Below, piece by piece: positions 27,456-35,750 of a DNA stretch of 64,000 nucleotides. The position numbers and the translations under genes were made by a program. The notes under the pieces are model-generated. The model saw nothing but the letters and a program-made list of their open reading frames with translations. It made no database searches and was not told the origin of the DNA. Each line of letters opens with the position of its first letter. The stretch's first letter is position 1. Source of the DNA: CAZFDT01 sp964518335 (lineage in GTDB: Bacteria > Planctomycetota > Phycisphaerae > Phycisphaerales > Phycisphaeraceae). The stretch spans positions 15,262-79,261 of the forward strand of contig CAZFDT010000015.1 of NCBI GenBank assembly GCA_964518335.1. The letters are read 5' to 3'.

Positions 27456-28013
27456 ATGAGCATTAGCCATAAGTCCTCCAGTACGCAGCTTTTCCGTCTC
27501 ATCCTGTACCGCAGGGCGCTCCACCCCGAGCTCTTCGACCTGCAGGCCAGACGTTACGACAGGCACGGCGACTACCAGATCGAGTCCTGGATCCTCCCCG
27601 CCGGTCACGTCGTCCGTTTCGAGGTCGGCGACCACTGCCTGACCGAGGTCGTCATCGACCGCGGCGATCATCTGCCCGAGCATGGCCTGGTGTACGCCCT
27701 GCCCTGCCTCGGCGAGAAGGACTACGAGCTGGACGCCAAGACCGACGACATCGCCCACAAGCTCGGCTACGTCACCACGATCCAGACGGAGAACCTCACG
27801 GACAACCTGTACCAGGCGACCTACCGCGAGATGCTCGATTTCGCCGCGGAAAGCTCGGGCATGATGCACGAGTGGAAGGACGCCGACGGCGTGCCGTGCG
27901 TCTCGGTGCTCGACGCCCAGAAGTACCGCAAGGAGTACCACATCCAGAGCTACCACCTCCTGGGCGGCAGCGGCATGGTGCTCCGCACGCAGTCGATCTT
28001 CGAGGTGAAGTAG
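27456..28013 (+). CDS. Conserved-looking protein of unknown function
   Basis: 185 residues, no signal peptide or membrane helix, mixed alpha/beta composition with many charged residues. Recurrent features are LYRRALHPELFDLQ at the N-terminus, an ESWILPAGHVVRFEVG strand pair and IQSYHLLGGSGMVLRTQS at the C-terminus. The pattern (PEL near the start, GH in a strand, TQS at the end) is reminiscent of DUF2617-like proteins, which I cannot confirm. It has its own -10 and its own terminator, so it is a single-gene unit. Confidence 0.75.
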   Translation: MSISHKSSSTQLFRLILYRRALHPELFDLQARRYDRHGDYQIESWILPAGHVVRFEVGDHCLTEVVIDRGDHLPEHGLVYALPCLGEKDYELDAKTDDIAHKLGYVTTIQTENLTDNLYQATYREMLDFAAESSGMMHEWKDADGVPCVSVLDAQKYRKEYHIQSYHLLGGSGMVLRTQSIFEVK

Positions 28014-28047
28014 GCGCTTGCAGCCAGGCGCTGTTCCCGCTAGAACC

Positions 28048-28079
28048 AACGCCGTCCAAACCGGACGGCGTTGTTGTTT
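28048..28079 (+). terminator. Rho-independent terminator after the 27456 gene
   Basis: Stem AACGCCGTCC/GGACGGCGTT, 5-nt loop, then GTTGTTT. Confidence 0.85.
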
Positions 28080-28125
28080 GGTGGCGGACCGTCCCCTCGC
28101 ACCCCCTGCCTGCAGGAACCTGCCT

Positions 28126-28815
28126 ATGCCCGCGCTTGCGCCCGTGAACGCTGTCGATGCCCAAACCGTGCCACACCGCGCCCAGATAGTCGAGCAGATC
28201 AGCCGCGCCGGGCTGGTGGCCATCCTTCGCGCCGATTCGCCAGCGGGTCTGGTCGAGGCGTGCATCGCCCTGCGCGAGGGCGGGGTCGAGGTGTGCGAGA
28301 TCACCATGACCACGCCCAACGCCCTCGAGGCCATCGGCATGGCGCGGCAGCAGATGGGCAAGGACATGCTCGTGGGCGTGGGCAGCGTGACCGACCCCGT
28401 GACCGTGAACCGTGCGGTCGAGGCCGGGGCGCAGTTCGTCGTCTCGCCGGTGACGGTCGAGGAGGTGATCCGGGCGTGCCACAGCAACGGCGTGCCGAGC
28501 ATGCCCGGGGCGCTGACGCCGACGGAGATCTGGCAGGCGTCGTGCATGGGCGCGGACGTGGTGAAGGTTTTTCCCGCCAATCACTTTGGCCCGACCTATT
28601 TCAAGGACGTGCTGGCGCCGCTGCCGCAGATGAAGCTCATGCCCACGGGCGGCGTGACGCGCGACAACGTCGGCGAGTGGTTCAAGGCCGGCGCCGTGGC
28701 CCTGGGCGTGGGCTCGTCGCTGGTGAAAAAGGACCTGCTCAAGGCCAAGGACTGGAAGACGCTTGCCGCCGAAGCCAAGGCGTTCGTCGATGCGGTCAAG
28801 GCCGCCCGAGGATAA
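28126..28815 (+). CDS. eda: KDPG/KHG aldolase
   Basis: 229 residues, class I aldolase with TIM-barrel fold. Cleaves 2-keto-3-deoxy-6-phosphogluconate (Entner-Doudoroff) or 2-keto-4-hydroxyglutarate. GLVAILRADSPAGL, VCEITMTTPN (catalytic Glu) and DVVKVFPAN (Schiff-base Lys) are present, as is the phosphate site PTGGVTRDN. Start at 28126 with CAGGAA upstream; the frame to 28018 overlaps the terminator. No edd or kdgK lies next to it, so the pathway use is open. Confidence 0.93.
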   Translation: MPALAPVNAVDAQTVPHRAQIVEQISRAGLVAILRADSPAGLVEACIALREGGVEVCEITMTTPNALEAIGMARQQMGKDMLVGVGSVTDPVTVNRAVEAGAQFVVSPVTVEEVIRACHSNGVPSMPGALTPTEIWQASCMGADVVKVFPANHFGPTYFKDVLAPLPQMKLMPTGGVTRDNVGEWFKAGAVALGVGSSLVKKDLLKAKDWKTLAAEAKAFVDAVKAARG

Positions 28816-28826
28816 CTGCAGCGATC

Positions 28827-29384
28827 ATGGGCGATGAACGAGTGCAACCGGGCCGACGCATCGCGGTCGTGGAGACCAGCGGCTCGGGCAAGTCGCACGT
28901 GGCCCGCGCACTGGCGCTGCGGCTGAATATCCCATTCGTCTGTAACGATTCGATTATCTGGCGGCCCAACTGGACGCCGACGCCACGGCCGGACAGGCTC
29001 GCACTCTTCGATGCGGCGCTGGCGGGTCCGGCGTGGACGTTCGACGGTAACTTCGGCTCACTCAAAGACCCGGAGGACCACCTCATCCTGCAGCGCATCG
29101 ACACGCTGGTCTGGCTCGACCTGCCGCGCTGGCTGGCACACTGGCAACTGCTTCGCCGTACCATCATCCGCGCATGGACGAAGCAACCCCTCTGGCATGA
29201 CAACCGCGAAACCTGGCGACAAAGCTTCGCCTCGCGCGACTCGATCCTCTGGTGGGCGGTAAAAACCCATCGCCACTACCACCGCAACTACGCCCGTCTC
29301 TTCGCCGATCCCCGTGCCGCCGATGTCCGCAAGGTCCACCTGAGCTCTCGCCGCCAGATCAACGCCTGGCTGGCATCCCTATGA
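28827..29384 (+). CDS. P-loop adenylate-kinase-like protein (FlaR-like)
   Basis: 185 residues. Resembles the small P-loop proteins annotated as adenylate kinase or DNA topology modulation protein FlaR: a P-loop near the N-terminus, NDSIIWRPNW, AWTFDGNFGS, DTLVWLDLPRW and the C-terminal KVHLSSRRQINAWL. The first glycine of the Walker A motif is replaced by Glu16 (VETSGSGKS), while GSGKS is intact. It starts 11 nt after eda. The substrate is unknown. Confidence 0.8.
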   Translation: MGDERVQPGRRIAVVETSGSGKSHVARALALRLNIPFVCNDSIIWRPNWTPTPRPDRLALFDAALAGPAWTFDGNFGSLKDPEDHLILQRIDTLVWLDLPRWLAHWQLLRRTIIRAWTKQPLWHDNRETWRQSFASRDSILWWAVKTHRHYHRNYARLFADPRAADVRKVHLSSRRQINAWLASL

Positions 29385-29405
29385 CAGACGCAGGCATCCG
29401 CTGCG

Positions 29406-31025
29406 CTACCGGGCATACTCTACCGTCCGCATCTCGCGCAGCACCGTCACGCGGATTTCGCCGGGGAAGGTCATCTCCTCGCTGACACGCTTGGCGATGT
29501 CGCGGGCGATGTAGGTGCAGTTGGCGTCATCGACCTGCTCGGGATCGACGATCACGCGCACCTCGCGGCCGGCCTGGATGGCGAAGGCCTGACGCACGCC
29601 CTTCATGCTCGTCGCGATCGCTTCGAGCTGCTCGAGGCGCTTGATGTAACGCTCCAGCGTCTCGCGCCGCGCCCCGGGGCGGCTGCCGCTGATGGCGTCG
29701 GCGGCAATGACGATCGGCGTGTAGGGCGTCGTCGCCGGGATGTCGTTGTGATGCCCCCCGATGGCGTTGAGCACCGCCTCGGTCTCCCCGAACTTACGGC
29801 AGAAGTCCATGCCGATCTGCGGATGCCCGCCCTCGACCTCGTGGTCCATCGCCTTGCCGATGTCGTGCAGGAACCCGCACCGCCGCGCCAGCGTGCCGTC
29901 GAGACCGAGCTGGTCGGCGATCACCTGGCACAGGTACGCCACCTCCATCGAGTGACGCAGGATGTTCTGTCCATAACTGGTGCGGTACTGCAGTCGCCCC
30001 ATCATCTCGCTGATGCGCGGGTGCAGACCGGGGATGTGCGCCTCCACGCACGCGTCCTTGCCGAACTTGATGATCTTCTGCTGCGTGTCCTTGGTCACCT
30101 GCTCGACGATCTCCTCGATGCGCGACGGGTGGATGCGGCCGTCCTCGATGAGCTTCTGCAGACTCTCCCCGGCGATGGCGCGGCGGATCGGATCGAAGCA
30201 CGACACCACGATCACCCCGGGCGTGTCATCGACGATGACATCCACGCCGGTGGCTTTCTCGAACGCCCGGATGTTGCGGCCCTCGCGCCCGATTACGCGG
30301 CCCTTCATGTCGTCCGACGGGATCGCCACCGCCGTCACCGTCGAGTCGGCGGTGTGCTCGCTGGCGTAACGCTGGATCGCCTGCAGCGTGATCTCCTGCG
30401 CCTTGGTCCGAGCCTCCTCCTCGGCACGCTCGATCGTCTGCTGAATGATCTTCGCCGCGTCGTGCTGGCACTCGTGCTCGACAGCCTTGAGCGCCTCGCG
30501 CCGCGCGTCCTCCTCGCTGAGGTGGCCGATCCGCAGCAGCGCCTGCTTCTGCTCGTCGGCGGCCGTCGCCAGCAACTCGCGCCGCTTGGCCACCAGCTCG
30601 TCAATCTCCTCCTCCTTGCCCGCCACCACCTGCTCGCGCTGCTTGAGCCTGGCGTCCACGTCCTGCAGGTATTTCTCCTTCGTGGCCAGCACCTCCAGCT
30701 TCTGATCGAGGTTGTCCTCGCGCTTGGTCAGACGCCGCTCGGCCTCGTCGAGCTTGCGCCGGGCGTCTTCGGTCTCCTTCTCGAACGCCTTGCGCAACTG
30801 CACCACCTCGTTACGCGCGTCCAGCTCAAGCTTGCGCTTGAGCACCTCGGCCTCGCCTTCGGCGTCCTTGACAATCCGCTGCGCATCCTGCCTGGCCGTC
30901 CCCATCGTCTTGGCGTTGAACGCCCGACCCAGCAGCCAGCTCGCGCCGGCCCCCAACGCGAACGCCAGCACGATCAGCACCAGTTCCATCGTCTCGATCT
31001 GAGCCAATACCAGAGGCAGGTTCAC
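29406..31025 (-). CDS. rny: Ribonuclease Y
   Basis: 539 residues. Membrane-anchored endoribonuclease that starts mRNA decay. N-terminal membrane helix (about 13-34), long coiled coil (about 45-200), KH domain (about 215-285, KGRVIGREGRNIRAFE), HD domain (about 340-440, catalytic CGFLHDIGKAMDHE) and the family C-terminus. GTG at 31025 has AAGGGGA upstream. It is single-gene here, with a long gene-free stretch upstream. Confidence 0.97.
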   Translation of the reverse strand: MNLPLVLAQIETMELVLIVLAFALGAGASWLLGRAFNAKTMGTARQDAQRIVKDAEGEAEVLKRKLELDARNEVVQLRKAFEKETEDARRKLDEAERRLTKREDNLDQKLEVLATKEKYLQDVDARLKQREQVVAGKEEEIDELVAKRRELLATAADEQKQALLRIGHLSEEDARREALKAVEHECQHDAAKIIQQTIERAEEEARTKAQEITLQAIQRYASEHTADSTVTAVAIPSDDMKGRVIGREGRNIRAFEKATGVDVIVDDTPGVIVVSCFDPIRRAIAGESLQKLIEDGRIHPSRIEEIVEQVTKDTQQKIIKFGKDACVEAHIPGLHPRISEMMGRLQYRTSYGQNILRHSMEVAYLCQVIADQLGLDGTLARRCGFLHDIGKAMDHEVEGGHPQIGMDFCRKFGETEAVLNAIGGHHNDIPATTPYTPIVIAADAISGSRPGARRETLERYIKRLEQLEAIATSMKGVRQAFAIQAGREVRVIVDPEQVDDANCTYIARDIAKRVSEEMTFPGEIRVTVLREMRTVEYAR

Positions 31026-31602
31026 GGGCTATCCCCTTTCTCCGCACGTCCCGGCGACCGTCACGGCACGGACGCCGGCGCGGGTTGGTTGGGGCACGAG
31101 AGGTGGGGCAGCCGTCGCATCACGCACCGACGCGACATCCCGCCAACCGAAGAGGGGAACGATCAGCCTGTCAGATTGGCCAATGCAACAGCTTCAGGCC
31201 CGGGCAACCCCCCGCCAAGGCCGAGGGACCCGCCGCGACGCTCCGCCACCCCTTTCGGGCGACGGCCTCGCAGGCAGGTGACACAATCGCCCGCGCACGC
31301 TTGCCGTGTGCGGGCCGGGAACGGAAACGGGGCGGAAGCTGGTAGGCATCGTCAATCTATGCACTCCCGTTCAAAGGAGCGGCCGACGACCCGCCTCAGG
31401 CGAATCGCCATGCTGATCGGCCCAGGTCCACGGCCAGGCGCCAAACAGTCGCCCGACCTCCCGTGCCGGTTGTCAACCCGCAAAGCAGTCCCGAACAATC
31501 CTCCTCTGCATACGCCCCATGTTAACCCCCAGTTCAACACACCGTCAACCGCGCCCCCTCGCCCCCCGCCCGAGGCTCATGACGACTGGCGCGAGGTGCG
31601 CG
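31026..31602. other. Gene-free stretch upstream of rny
   Basis: No convincing coding frame; a 62-codon minus-strand frame at 31352-31540 has no ribosome binding site or recognisable content. A small palindrome ATTGGCCAAT lies near 31174. It probably carries the rny promoter, which I could not place. Confidence 0.4.
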
Positions 31603-31821
31603 TCAGCCGCCTACACGATCGAGCTTCAACTCGGCGAACGGCTCGGCGAGGTCGGTGCGGAACAGGCGCACCACGCGCGAGGCGTCGCCGTCGGCACGCA
31701 CCGCGGCGTCGGGTGTCAAGGCGACTCCGTGGCGGAGCGGAAGTCTGATCCCGTGTGCGTGGGTGACGGGTCCGGGGATGAGGGGTTCGGTAGCCAGATC
31801 CTGAATCGGTGGGTCGGCCAT
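31603..31821 (-). CDS. Small hypothetical protein coupled to the pseudopilin gene
   Basis: 72 codons starting with an ATG directly after the pseudopilin TGA (TGGTGGTGAATG). The first third is coded by repetitive sequence (Pro-rich, IPGPVTHAHG); the rest (RVVRLFRTDLAEPFAELKLD) looks like normal protein. It could be a coupled small gene or the 3' remnant of a larger one. The paralogous pseudopilin at 50992 also ends in TGGTGGTGAATG, but no matching frame follows there. Confidence 0.4.
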   Translation of the reverse strand: MADPPIQDLATEPLIPGPVTHAHGIRLPLRHGVALTPDAAVRADGDASRVVRLFRTDLAEPFAELKLDRVGG

Positions 31822-32622
31822 TCACCACCAGGTGCTCCAGGGGCCGGCGACGTATCGCTCTTGCATCTGGGAGAAGGGCGACCACTGCACGTCACCGCGG
31901 AGACGGCCGATGTTGGTGCCCTCAGGTTGCTTGTTCGCGTCGCGATGGGCGACAGACCAGCCGCCGCTGAACTGCAGTGTGCCGTAGTCGGTTTCATTGA
32001 TGTCCACCACGACAGGAAGCTGCGGATCATCATCCATGCGCTTGACAATCCAGGGTATGGCGCCGGGGATGGCCATGTGAGCGTTGGTGTGAAAGTTGTA
32101 GCCGGTGTAATAGTGGGTTTTGCCGGGCTCGGAACCGGCCACATCTTCCCACCACTGTTTGGCGGTGAAGCCGTAATAGTGTGCCGGCAAATCCCTGGCG
32201 AATTGGGGACAAATGAAGATCTCAACGTTCTTGCCGTAAGGGAAAATGGGATAGCTGCCGCTGGATGACTGCAGAGGCAGGGGAGGCAGCGGCGGCAAAG
32301 GCGGCAAGGGGTCGGAAGAGGACCCTTCGGCCATGAAAGGATGCGCATTGAAGTAGTGCGGGAGCAGGCGCAACGCCATGGATTTCTGGATATAGCCGTT
32401 GACCGAGGTGTTGGCCCCGCCGGTGTTGGGCAGGTTCCCCCGGTGATCCACCGCGTAATGGATGAAGCCGATCAGATGCGTGTGCTCGTTGCTGGCGCAC
32501 AACGTTTTGCGCGCGGCGTCGCGAGCCTTCCCCAGCGAAGGCAAGAGCAACGCGATGAGTATCGAGATGATGCTCATCACGACCAACAACTCGATCAGCG
32601 TGAAGGCTTTTCTGGTAGTCAT
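31822..32622 (-). CDS. Pseudopilin-like protein, paralogue of the one at 50992
   Basis: 266 residues. Prepilin motif KAFTLIELLVVMSIISILIA at the N-terminus, then SLGKARDAARKTLCASNEH and a C-terminal domain with VVVDINETDYGTLQ and the end RYVAGPWSTWW. Nearly the whole length aligns with the protein at 50992, except for an insertion here of about 22 residues rich in PLPPLPP, coded by a GGCGGCAAA-type repeat (32262-32325). Expected to be processed by prepilin peptidase. Its promoter carries the same palindrome as the LacI gene promoter at 49.7 kb. Confidence 0.88.
   Translation of the reverse strand: MTTRKAFTLIELLVVMSIISILIALLLPSLGKARDAARKTLCASNEHTHLIGFIHYAVDHRGNLPNTGGANTSVNGYIQKSMALRLLPHYFNAHPFMAEGSSSDPLPPLPPLPPLPLQSSSGSYPIFPYGKNVEIFICPQFARDLPAHYYGFTAKQWWEDVAGSEPGKTHYYTGYNFHTNAHMAIPGAIPWIVKRMDDDPQLPVVVDINETDYGTLQFSGGWSVAHRDANKQPEGTNIGRLRGDVQWSPFSQMQERYVAGPWSTWW
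32262..32325 (-). repeat. Proline-leucine-coding tandem repeat inside the pseudopilin gene
   Basis: Imperfect 9-nt units (GGCGGCAAA/GGCAGGGGA types) code for PLPPLPPLPPLP; the segment is missing in the paralogue at 50992. Confidence 0.7.
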
Positions 32623-32709
32623 GGCTGGATTCCTGTTCCGTTTTTCGCCCCGCGGGATGCCGTTGTCAGCACTGGGCCACGAGTCCCGAAATCGTCGAAA
32701 TCCAAGTTG

Positions 32710-32747
32710 ACTTCACATTAAGTTATCCATCTCGGGCGGCGAGTCAA
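32710..32747 (-). promoter_or_regulatory. Promoter with operator-like palindrome for the 31822 pseudopilin gene
   Basis: On the minus strand TTGACT (32747-32742), 16 nt, TAACTT (32725-32720). Overlapping the -10 is ACTTCACATTAAGT (plus strand 32710-32723), matching in position and symmetry ACTTAATGTAAAGT at the lacI-family gene promoter. Confidence 0.65.
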
Positions 32748-32790
32748 GAGGAATTTTTCCGAATCAGGGAAAATCCCTATGCGAGGGCTT

Positions 32791-32816
32791 CGACCGGCCG
32801 ATCAGGCGGCCGGTCG
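32791..32816. other. Strong hairpin downstream of the 33001 gene
   Basis: 9-bp stem CGACCGGCC/GGCCGGTCG with an 8-nt loop; no U-run. It may act as an mRNA 3' end. Between here and 33000 no gene is seen; GTTGCAGTGGCC and a following G-rich run at about 32973-33000 look like the start of the dispersed repeat. Confidence 0.5.
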
Positions 32817-33000
32817 CAAGTGTGTGCGGAGCCGCCAAGCAACCGGGACGGGAAACGGGAGCAGGCGCTCGGGGGCGATTCCTGTTGATAGGAAACTTGA
32901 TGCCGTGTGTGCGTGAGTGGGCGATCCGGGTGCTGGGGCGTAAGGGAAGCGATGGGCGCGGGGTCGGCCGGGTTGTTGCAGTGGCCCTTGGGGAGGGAGG

Positions 33001-33489
33001 TCAGGGCTGAGGGGGCGTGACGATGCCTTGTTCGTCGTAGAAGAGGAGGCCGGGGTGGAGGGTGAGCAGGCCGCCGGAGGCCTGGGCGGGGTCGCGGTAG
33101 GCGTCGATGCCGTAGTGGTAGAAGCCGCCGCCCATTTCGATGCGCAGGCGGTCGCCGTCGATGCGGATGTAGCCCGGCTTGAGGTGCAGGATGACCGGCG
33201 GCAGCGCGGGGTCGCGCGGATCGACGGTGTCGGTGGGGTTGGACCATGCCATGTCCTGGCGGAAGCGGTCGCGGTGATCCAGCACGTACATGCAGGCGTG
33301 GTACAGGTTGGCGTGATTGGTGTGGTACAGCAGCGTGCGCTGCCGCTGGCGGATCTGGTCGTCGGCGGTGGCCAGCCAGTAGCAGAAGGCGAAGGCGATG
33401 CGTAACCCGAAGAAGACGGCGAACAGCGCGGCCAGAGCAAAAGGCGCCAGGACGATCGACAGCACGATTCGCTTGCTGCGTCGGGTCAT
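33001..33489 (-). CDS. Hypothetical membrane-anchored protein
   Basis: 162 residues. A basic N-terminus (MTRRSKR) is followed by one long membrane helix (about 9-39, VLSIVLAPFALAALFAVFF) and a soluble domain with a YHTNHANLYHACMYVLDHR helix, PGYIRIDGDRLRIEMGGGFYHYGI strands and a C-terminal LHPGLLFYDEQG. No family recognised. GGGAG precedes the ATG. It stands alone next to repeat sequence. Confidence 0.65.
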   Translation of the reverse strand: MTRRSKRIVLSIVLAPFALAALFAVFFGLRIAFAFCYWLATADDQIRQRQRTLLYHTNHANLYHACMYVLDHRDRFRQDMAWSNPTDTVDPRDPALPPVILHLKPGYIRIDGDRLRIEMGGGFYHYGIDAYRDPAQASGGLLTLHPGLLFYDEQGIVTPPQP

Positions 33490-33592
33490 GATCGGCTCCC
33501 GCGGCGGCCACGCCCATCATCGGACAGATGCGATGGCAGGCGATGTCAGGATAGCCTCCCGGCGACGATGCCGATGCGTCGGAGCAGTGCCG

Positions 33593-33938
33593 CTCGGGAA
33601 AAAATCCATGGGCGATGGGAATCGACCTATTCACCGCGCGGGGCGGGGGTAGAATGAAGTGTTGCAGTGGACGGGGGGGGGGAGGGGGGGAGCGGGTATG
33701 GGGTATCGGGTATCGGGTGTCGGGTGTCGGGTGTCGGAAGGCAGAATGCAAAATGCAAAGGGCAAAAGGGGTCAGGGAACAGGGATCAGGGGTCGCAAGG
33801 CAATGGGAGTGGTCGCATGCCGTGGTTTGGCTTCACATCATCCATCATCCATCAGCCGTGTCGCCGGAGGTCCACTGCTATGTTGGCGGGCGCATCGACT
33901 GGTGAAGATGAAAACCCAGTGATTCCGATTAACGGGTC
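33593..33938 (+). repeat. Long dispersed repeat, copy 1
   Basis: About 345 bp in order: CGGGAAAAA, GGGGCGGGGGTAGAATGAAG, TTGCAGTGGACGGGGG, tandem TATCGGG/TGTCGGG units, an A-rich ATGCAAAATGCAAAG part, TGGTTTGGCTTCACATCA, and GGTGAAGATGAAAACCCAGT at the end. It has no convincing gene. Copy 2 lies in inverted orientation at 35441-35750, on the other side of the aminotransferase gene. Confidence 0.88.
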
Positions 33939-34117
33939 GCTGCGGTCATGGCGCCGGCGGCACCGGCGAGCGGCAGATTGTAGGCGTCAAGTCGCTGCGG
34001 GTCGACCGGATCGTCGCCGAGCTGACGATGATCGTGGTCTGGGTCCTCGTCGTCGGCGTGAGCGACTTGCTGGCCACCGGTCAGCAGCCGGTGGAGGACC
34101 GCATCGTGCCTTACTGA
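33939..34117 (+). pseudogene. Possible 3' remnant of a gene next to repeat copy 1
   Basis: A frame that opens right at the end of the repeat runs to TGA at 34115-34117 and codes GVKSLRVDRIVAELTMIVVW, a hydrophobic stretch and QQPVEDRIVPY, but has no start codon with a ribosome binding site. It looks like the C-terminus of a membrane protein whose 5' part is lost. Confidence 0.35.
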
Positions 34118-34233
34118 CGCGAGTCGATGGGCGACGGGACGGGCCGAAGCCGATGCGTTAGAATGCTTGGTTCCAGCCGGCCGCCCCGATGCGCGGTCTG
34201 CGTTTCGCACCATTGCCTGCGAGCTTTCAGACG

Positions 34234-35439
34234 ATGACCGCTGCCACGATCGCGCCTCACACGCCCGCCGGGGACGCCGGCCTGCGCCAACGCCTGCTGA
34301 CGCCCGGCCCGACCGCCGTGCCCCCGCAAGTGCTCGAAGAGATGGCCAGGCCCATCATCCACCACCGCACCAAGCAGTTTCGCGGGATTTTCAAGGAACT
34401 GGGCAAGCAACTGCAGTGGCTATACCAGACGACGGGGCCGGTGGTGAGCATAGCCGGCAGCGGGACGACGGCGTTCGAGGCGGCCCAGGTGAGCCTGGTC
34501 CGGCCGGGCAGCACGGTCATCACCGTCGCCGGGGGCAAGTTCGGCGAGCGCTGGCAGGACGTGTACGACGCCTATGCCGCCGCGCTCAACCTCAACATCA
34601 TCCGCATCAACCACGCCTGGGGCACGCCCGCCCCGCTCGACCAGATCGAGTTCACCCTGCGTGAGCACCCGCAGGCCAGCCTCGTCACCGTCGTCCACAG
34701 CGAGACGAGCACCGCCACCGTCAGCGACGTGAAGGCCATTGCCGCCCTCACCCAGAACACCGACGCCCTGCTTGTGGTCGATGGCATCACCAGCGTCGGG
34801 GCCATGCCCGTGGCGATGGATGACTGGGGGATCGACTGCCTGGTGACCGGCTCGCAGAAGGCGCTGATGCTGCCGCCGGGCCTGGGTTACGTCGGGCTGG
34901 GGCCGCGGGCGCTCAAGCGGATGGACGCCATCGCCCACAAGCTGCCGGCGTACAACCTGGACCTGCGCAAGTGGGTCAAGAGCTGGAAGGACGACGACGT
35001 GCCCTTCACCCCGCCGGTGTCGCTGCTGCGGGCGCAGAAGGTGGCCTTGGACATGATCCAGCAGACGGGGCTGGACGAGACGTTCGCCCGCACCCGCCGC
35101 CTGGCCGACGGCGCCGGCGCCGCCTTCGCCGCCATGGGCCTGCGCCTCATCAGCCAAAGCCCCAGCGACTCGGTCACCGGCGCGTTCTATCCCAAGGGCA
35201 TCGACGACGCCAAGTTCCGCGGCGCCTGCCGCGATGTCCACGGCATCCACCTCGCCGGCGGACAGGACGGCCGCGGCGCCAAGTGGAAAATCAGCATCTT
35301 CCGCATCAGCCATATGGGCTTCGTCGATGCCGACGACACCGTCGCCGGCCTCGCCGCCATCGCCGGCGAATTCAACGCCCAGGGCTACCGCGTCGATACC
35401 CCCCGCGCGCTCGAAGCCTTCCACACCGCCCACGGCTGA
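34234..35439 (+). CDS. Class V aminotransferase (alanine-glyoxylate/serine-pyruvate type)
   Basis: 401 residues, PLP fold type I. LLTPGPTAVPPQVLEEM at the N-terminus, the VVDGITSVGAMPVAMDDWG cofactor region and the Schiff-base lysine in TGSQKALMLPPGLGYV match the AGT/SPT group, which also contains some phosphoserine aminotransferase-like and hydrogenase-associated enzymes. The substrate pair (alanine or serine with glyoxylate or pyruvate) is inferred. Start at 34234; upstream ATG 34189 is less likely. The gene is bracketed by two inverted copies of the dispersed repeat, the second beginning 1 nt after its stop codon. Confidence 0.9.
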   Translation: MTAATIAPHTPAGDAGLRQRLLTPGPTAVPPQVLEEMARPIIHHRTKQFRGIFKELGKQLQWLYQTTGPVVSIAGSGTTAFEAAQVSLVRPGSTVITVAGGKFGERWQDVYDAYAAALNLNIIRINHAWGTPAPLDQIEFTLREHPQASLVTVVHSETSTATVSDVKAIAALTQNTDALLVVDGITSVGAMPVAMDDWGIDCLVTGSQKALMLPPGLGYVGLGPRALKRMDAIAHKLPAYNLDLRKWVKSWKDDDVPFTPPVSLLRAQKVALDMIQQTGLDETFARTRRLADGAGAAFAAMGLRLISQSPSDSVTGAFYPKGIDDAKFRGACRDVHGIHLAGGQDGRGAKWKISIFRISHMGFVDADDTVAGLAAIAGEFNAQGYRVDTPRALEAFHTAHG

Positions 35440-35440
35440 C

Positions 35441-35750
35441 CCCCGTTGCTCACAATCACTGGGTTTTCATCTTCACCAGTCGATGCGCCACCCAACTCGG
35501 CAGTGGCCCTCTGGAGGCATGTCTGATTTCTGATGTCTGATGTGAAGCCAAACCACGTCATGCGGCCACTCCCATCGCCTTGCGACCCTGGACTCCTGTG
35601 CCCCTCCCATTTTCCCCTTTGCCTTTTGCATTTTGCCTTTCCATACCCGATACCCGATACCCGACACCTCCTCCCCCCGTCCACTGCAACGCTTCATTCT
35701 ACCCCCGCCCGGTGCGGCGCATAGTCCTCGCCGGGGATTTTTCCCGCGGT
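35441..35750 (-). repeat. Long dispersed repeat, copy 2 (inverted)
   Basis: Read on the minus strand it follows copy 1 block by block: CGGGAAAAATCC, GGGCGGGGGTAGAATGAAG, TTGCAGTGGACGGGGGG, TATCGGG units, an A-rich block, TGGTTTGGCTTCACATCA and GGTGAAGATGAAAACCCAGT. Differences are small insertions and the number of tandem heptamers. Confidence 0.88.

Noticed and set aside
31352..31540. 62-codon minus-strand frame upstream of rny
   Set aside because: No ribosome binding site, no family features, and in a spacer with neutral composition.
33667..34161. Open frames of 80-160 codons across repeat copy 1
   Set aside because: All frames are open because of the heptamer composition, differ between copies, and lack ribosome binding sites; no protein similarity is seen.
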